Assembly (NCBI GenBank): GCA_902470915.1
Contig: CABRIB010000042.1
Coordinates: forward strand, 1-16,951
Source of the DNA: an uncultured Collinsella sp.
Lineage (GTDB): Bacteria > Actinomycetota > Coriobacteriia > Coriobacteriales > Coriobacteriaceae
Length of the DNA: 16,951 nucleotides
Direction of reading: 5' to 3'
Shown: positions 14,601 through 16,951 of the stretch, one piece after another
Position numbering within the stretch: the stretch's first letter is position 1
Layout: each line of letters starts with the position of its first letter
The notes under the pieces: generated by a model
Databases searched by the model: none
The model's input: only the letters and a program-made list of their open reading frames with translations
What the model was told of the DNA's origin: nothing
Position numbers and translations under genes: made by a program

Positions 14601-15884
14601 ATGTCACTTGCAGCTCAGCAATCGCTTGAATCCCATTACGTTATGCATACCTTTGGCCGCTCTCCGGTCGAGTTTGTCGAGGGTCACGGCATGAAGCTCA
14701 CCGGCGACGATGGCCGTGAGTACCTCGACTTTCTTGCCGGCATCGGCGTGTGCAGCCTAGGTCATGGCAACCTGGCTGTGCTCTCGGCGCTCGAGGCACA
14801 GACCAAAAAGCTCATGCATGTCTCCAATTACTTCTACATCGAGCAGCGTGGACAGGTCGCGGCGCTGCTGTCCAAGCTTGCTAACGACGACGTAGATGGT
14901 GCGCGCGTGCTTGCCGATGCCATTGTCGCCGGCGATGAGACCACGGCAGCTGCTCTTGGTGCCCCGGCTGCGGATGAGCAGGTTTGGGAGACCTTCTTTG
15001 CCAACTCTGGCGCCGAGGCCAACGAGGGCTCGATGAAGCTCGCGCGCCTGTACGCCAAGCGTGCCGGTAATGGCGGCAACACCATCGTGTGCATGCGCGG
15101 CGGCTTCCACGGCCGTACGCTCGAGACCATTGCCGCCACCATGCAGGATTGGCTGCAGGATAGCTTCCGCCCGCTGCCGGGTGGCTTTGTGGCCTGCACG
15201 CCCAACGATGTCGATGAACTGCGTGCGATCTTTAAGCAGCTGGGGAGCGAGATTTGTGCCGTGATGCTCGAGCCGATCCAGGGTGAGAGTGGCGTGCACC
15301 CCATGACCGAGGAGTTTATGGCGGCAGCGCGCGACCTGGCACACGAAGTGGGCGCCGTGCTTATCGCCGACGAGGTCCAGTGCGGTATCTTCCGCACGGG
15401 TAAGCCATTTGCGTTCCAAACCTATGGCGTGGAGCCCGACATCATGAGCCTTGCCAAGGGCATTGCCGACGGCGTGCCCATGGGTGCCGTCGTGGCAAAG
15501 AAGGGGATTGCCGACGTGTTTAAGCCGGGCGACCACGGCTCGACCTTTGGCGGTAGCTGCCTGGCCATCACGGCGTGTGCCGCGACGCTCTCCGCGCTCG
15601 TGCGCGGCGATTATGCCGACCATGCTGCCAAGGTAGGCGCCTATATGGAGGCAAAGCTCGCTAAGCTGCCGCACGTGACCGAGGTGCGTGGCCGCGGCTT
15701 GATGCTCGGCTGTGATTTGGATGATGCTGCGGGCGATGCGCATGATATTGTTGCCCGCGCGCTGGCCGCCGGTGCCGTGATTAACGCTACGGGTGCCCAT
15801 ACGCTGCGTTTCCTGCCGCCGCTCGTCTGCGAGGAAGCCGACGTGGATAGTCTGATTGAGATCCTGTCGGGTGTCTTGGGCTAA
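14601..15884 (+). CDS. argD: Acetylornithine aminotransferase
   Basis: 427 aa, class III PLP aminotransferase making N-acetylornithine from the semialdehyde and glutamate. Motifs: DFLAGIGVCSLGHGN (43-57), FFANSGAEANEGSMKLAR (132-149), GGFHGRTLE (167-175), EPIQGESGV (224-232), ADEVQCGIFRTG (256-267, PLP-ring aspartate D257) and SLAKGIADGVPMGA (283-296, Schiff-base lysine K286). Compared with typical ArgD, about 30 extra residues (roughly 95-128, Asp/Ala-rich) lie between LLSKLA and the NSGAEAN motif. The ATG at 14601 follows GAAAGG. Last gene of the cluster; argF and argR, which often follow in actinobacteria, are absent, and a terminator follows. Confidence 0.95.
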   Translation: MSLAAQQSLESHYVMHTFGRSPVEFVEGHGMKLTGDDGREYLDFLAGIGVCSLGHGNLAVLSALEAQTKKLMHVSNYFYIEQRGQVAALLSKLANDDVDGARVLADAIVAGDETTAAALGAPAADEQVWETFFANSGAEANEGSMKLARLYAKRAGNGGNTIVCMRGGFHGRTLETIAATMQDWLQDSFRPLPGGFVACTPNDVDELRAIFKQLGSEICAVMLEPIQGESGVHPMTEEFMAAARDLAHEVGAVLIADEVQCGIFRTGKPFAFQTYGVEPDIMSLAKGIADGVPMGAVVAKKGIADVFKPGDHGSTFGGSCLAITACAATLSALVRGDYADHAAKVGAYMEAKLAKLPHVTEVRGRGLMLGCDLDDAAGDAHDIVARALAAGAVINATGAHTLRFLPPLVCEEADVDSLIEILSGVLG

Positions 15885-15909
15885 CGCGGTGCAATAACTC
15901 AATTTGGAC

Positions 15910-15970
15910 CGGGTTCCGGACTGCTGACGTGCCCTATGCGGCATGATTCAGCGGTCTGGAGCCCGTTTTG
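15910..15970 (+). terminator. Terminator of the arg operon
   Basis: Arms 15910-15927 and 15948-15965 form an 18-bp stem followed by TTTTG. All three non-Watson-Crick positions are G-U pairs when read as plus-strand RNA, and would be A-C mismatches on the other strand, so the fold is maintained in the argD-sense transcript. The 20-base loop holds a smaller GTGCC/GGCAT stem. Confidence 0.8.
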
Positions 15971-15990
15971 CCTTAGATTTGCTAAGGCAA
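15968..15990. repeat. Second hairpin after argD
   Basis: TTGCCTTAG (15968-15976) and CTAAGGCAA (15982-15990) form a perfect 9-bp stem with a 5-base loop. Its left arm shares bases with the T tract of the preceding terminator. No T tract follows. Confidence 0.55.
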
Positions 15991-16002
15991 GGGGGACCTG
16001 CT

Positions 16003-16217
16003 GACCAAAAAACAGTAAATATGAGTACTGCTACCGATTTGGTAGCAGCAGTTTTGGACTAATAAGGCCAGATATCAAGTCGAAATGGCGATGAATACAC
16101 GATTTTGATCTAACTGTTAGTCCTTATAATGGACATATGTTGCGTAACTTAAGCAAATACTGTCTTTTTATATGTTGCAAACAAAGTAGCAGTACTCATT
16201 TTTGCCATTTTTTGACC
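16003..16217. mobile_element. AT-rich MITE-like palindromic element
   Basis: About 215 bases, clearly more AT-rich than the rest of the window. Ends 16003-16034 and 16186-16217 are an imperfect 32-bp inverted repeat (26 matches), of which ATGAGTACTGCTAC (16021-16034) is perfect. Inside, CTGCTACC (16028-16035) can instead pair with GGTAGCAG (16041-16048), which is followed by CAGTTTTGG and looks like a terminator; GGACTAA and TTAGTCC form a further inner inverted pair. No credible coding sequence or transposase and no obvious target duplication. A non-autonomous element or a large structured RNA are both possible. Confidence 0.5.
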
Positions 16218-16241
16218 ACGGCCTTTGTGACAGACGTGCTG

Positions 16242-16329
16242 GCGGGTTCGAATCCCATGCGCTGGGCATGAAAAAGGAAAGGCCTCCATCGCTGGAGGCC
16301 TATCAAATCAGTGGTGGGCGATGAGGGAT
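16242..16329 (-). repeat. tRNA-end/terminator cassette, copy 1
   Basis: An 88-base unit bounded by GCGGGTTCGAATCCCATG (16242-16259) and TGGTGGGCGATGAGGGAT (16312-16329). The second end equals, in minus sense, the last 18 bases of the tRNA-Val gene including CCA. The rest of a tRNA is missing; beyond 16329 the sequence is unrelated GC-rich hairpin-forming DNA. The first end looks like a T-arm core (TTCGAAT) whose flanks do not pair. See the second copy at 16427-16513. Confidence 0.7.
16271..16301 (-). terminator. Minus-strand intrinsic terminator in cassette 1
   Basis: AGGCCTCC (16280-16287) pairs with GGAGGCCT (16294-16301) around a 6-base loop; on the minus strand it is followed by TTCCTTTTT. 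It lies just after the truncated tRNA 3' end, as the terminator of a former or duplicated tRNA gene would. Confidence 0.75.
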
Positions 16330-16426
16330 GTCCGCGTGCGGCTCCGCCGCCCGCATCCGCTTCGTCGCTTCGCTCCTCGCGTGCTGCGCTGGAAAACGCT
16401 TCGCGTTTCCTCAGCTCCGCACCCTT

Positions 16427-16513
16427 GCGGGTTCGAATCCCATGAAATGGGCCCAAACAAAAACGGTCCCCTTTCGAGGACCGTTTCCAATTCAATGGTG
16501 GGCGATGAGGGAT
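16427..16513 (-). repeat. tRNA-end/terminator cassette, copy 2
   Basis: An 87-base unit with the same 18-base ends as copy 1 (16427-16444 and 16496-16513) but a different middle, including a different terminator. Here the right end is part of an intact tRNA-Val gene. The copies are 184-185 bases apart. The DNA between them (16330-16426) is GC-rich with several small hairpins, such as GCGGC-TCC-GCCGC, and CGCTTCG-type repetition, with no recognisable gene. Confidence 0.7.
16457..16486 (-). terminator. tRNA-Val terminator
   Basis: AAACGGTCC (16461-16469) pairs with GGACCGTTT (16478-16486) around an 8-base loop, followed on the minus strand by a T run broken by one G (TTTTTGTTT). It starts about 10 bases after the tRNA CCA end. 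Confidence 0.85.
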
Positions 16514-16571
16514 TCGAACCCCCAGCCTTGTGCGTGTAAAGCACCTGCGCTAACCGTTGCGCCAATCGCCC
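16496..16571 (-). tRNA. tRNA-Val (anticodon UAC)
   Basis: 76 bases including an encoded CCA. Read on the minus strand: acceptor GGGCGAT paired with ATCGCCC, D-stem GCGC/GCGC with loop AACGGTTA, anticodon loop TTTACAC (anticodon TAC) on a GTGC/GCAC stem with a G-A mismatch at the outer pair, 5-base variable loop, T-arm GGGGG-TTCGAAT-CCCTC with one G-U pair, discriminator A, CCA. Position and loop sizes are all standard. It decodes GUA. A promoter and a terminator flank it, so it is a single-gene unit. Confidence 0.93.
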
Positions 16572-16581
16572 GTGCGGAGAG

Positions 16582-16590
16582 AGTATAGCA
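16582..16590 (-). promoter_or_regulatory. Extended -10 promoter of tRNA-Val
   Basis: On the minus strand TGCTATACT gives a 5-of-6 match to the -10 box with the TGn extension, ending 10 bases before the mature tRNA 5' end. No strong -35 is seen at 16-18 bp. Confidence 0.6.
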
Positions 16591-16701
16591 AAACAATCGC
16601 CCCATTCACCTCATATCCATTAAAGGTAACCGGCGCGTGTCGCAGCGGAGCTGATTCAGTTGAGATTGCCTGAACATTCCGCCCCTCTTTACGCCCTCGG
16701 G

Positions 16702-16707
16702 TATACT
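16702..16707 (+). promoter_or_regulatory. Candidate -10 box for asnB
   Basis: TATACT matches 5 of 6 consensus bases and lies 51 bases before the asnB start. No good -35 is visible at the normal distance (TTCCGC at 19 bp is the nearest). The remainder of 16591-16758 shows no other recognisable feature. Confidence 0.4.
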
Positions 16708-16758
16708 CAAAAGCTACTGATTCGATTTGATGCCCAGCAACAGCAGAGGGGATAGTAT

Positions 16759-16905
16759 ATGTGCGGTTTTGTCGGTTTTGTCGGTGGGACGGATAACCAA
16801 TCCGAGGTGCTCACCAAGATGATGGACCGCATCGTCCATCGCGGTCCCGACATGGGCGGTCAGTTTATCGACGGCCGCGTTGCCCTGGGCTTCCGCCGCC
16901 TGTCG
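16759..16905 (+). CDS. asnB: Asparagine synthase (glutamine-hydrolysing), N-terminal fragment
   Basis: Only the first 49 codons are present before the adapter begins. They show the class II glutamine amidotransferase start MCGFVGFVGG, where Cys2 becomes the N-terminal nucleophile, then RIVHRGPDMGGQF (26-38) and VALGFRRLS (41-49), the pattern of AsnB rather than GlmS or PurF. The enzyme makes asparagine from aspartate, glutamine and ATP. AGAGGGG lies 8 bases before the ATG at 16759. The frame runs on through the adapter as LSLIHISEPTRRTPI, a well-known contamination peptide that must not be included in the protein. Confidence 0.88.
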
Positions 16906-16951
16906 CTGTCTCTTATACACATCTCCGAGCCCACGAGACGGACTCCTATCT
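16906..16951 (+). other. Illumina Nextera i7 adapter, reverse complement (assembly contamination)
   Basis: CTGTCTCTTATACACATCT followed by CCGAGCCCACGAGAC (16906-16939), index GGACTCCT (16940-16947) and ATCT. The index is the reverse complement of that at the left end and corresponds to Nextera index N705. Library sequence, not genome. Confidence 0.98.

Noticed and set aside
14757..15944. 395-codon minus-strand frame opposite argD
   Set aside because: No family motifs and starts within the arg terminator; shadow of argD.
16137..16271. 44-codon frame starting ATG TTG CGT downstream of an exact TATAAT
   Set aside because: No ribosome site, crosses the terminal inverted repeat and the T-arm-like core; unlikely to be a gene.
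16196..16565. Minus-strand frames reading SNPSSPT and GFEPASTSVTKA
   Set aside because: Translations through the tRNA sequence and tRNA-like cores; no ribosome site, no conserved protein fold.
16321..16588. Small plus-strand frames reading GFEPPALCV and RDSNPQPCACKAP
   Set aside because: These are translations of the antisense of tRNA-Val and its fragments, a common annotation artefact.
51..16905. CRISPR array, rRNA or intact insertion sequence
   Set aside because: Looked for regularly spaced repeats, rRNA signatures and transposase motifs; none were seen.
16714..16920. Minus-strand frame beginning MYKRQ
   Set aside because: Its start lies in the Nextera mosaic end; adapter artefact opposite asnB.

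Overview
The window is a high-GC (roughly 60% by eye) bacterial contig. Gene content and layout suggest an Actinomycetota member of the Coriobacteriia, most like Collinsella or a close relative: one groES-groEL operon, an argC-argJ-argB-argD cluster, and a riboflavin ECF transporter whose two ATPases are fused. This assignment is inference from gene order and protein style; no marker gene settles it. Both ends (1-50 and 16906-16951) are untrimmed Illumina Nextera adapter carrying the same i7 index, so genomic DNA runs only from 51 to 16905 and the last gene is cut by the adapter, not by a biological event.

Layout. 51-3547: two divergent hydrolase genes, an M20 amidohydrolase/peptidase (minus) and a YtcJ-type metal amidohydrolase (plus), each followed by a hairpin. 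3548-6116: the groES-groEL chaperonin operon, bracketed by two very long perfect inverted repeats (35- and 37-bp arms). 6180-10836: an FMN riboswitch, then ribU, a fused double ATPase and ecfT, then two tandem flavin-binding split-barrel (pyridoxamine-phosphate-oxidase-like) genes, closed by a 22-bp-stem hairpin. 10873-15970: a likely ArgR operator (two ARG-box-like sites three bp apart), then argC, argJ, argB and argD, closed by a terminator whose stem mismatches are all G-U pairs. 15971-16758: an AT-rich MITE-like palindromic element, two short cassettes with identical ends and different terminators, and a tRNA-Val gene (minus). 16759-16905: the first 49 codons of an asparagine synthase.

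How the genes work together. Flavin uptake is sensed by FMN through the riboswitch, and two probable FMN-binding proteins are encoded directly downstream. The arg genes cover four steps from glutamate towards ornithine, with ArgJ recycling the acetyl group; argF, argG, argH and argR are not in the window. All coding genes read cleanly with no frameshift. The most unusual material is non-coding: nested giant palindromes around groESL, a 32-bp imperfect-TIR element, and the tRNA-end/terminator cassettes.
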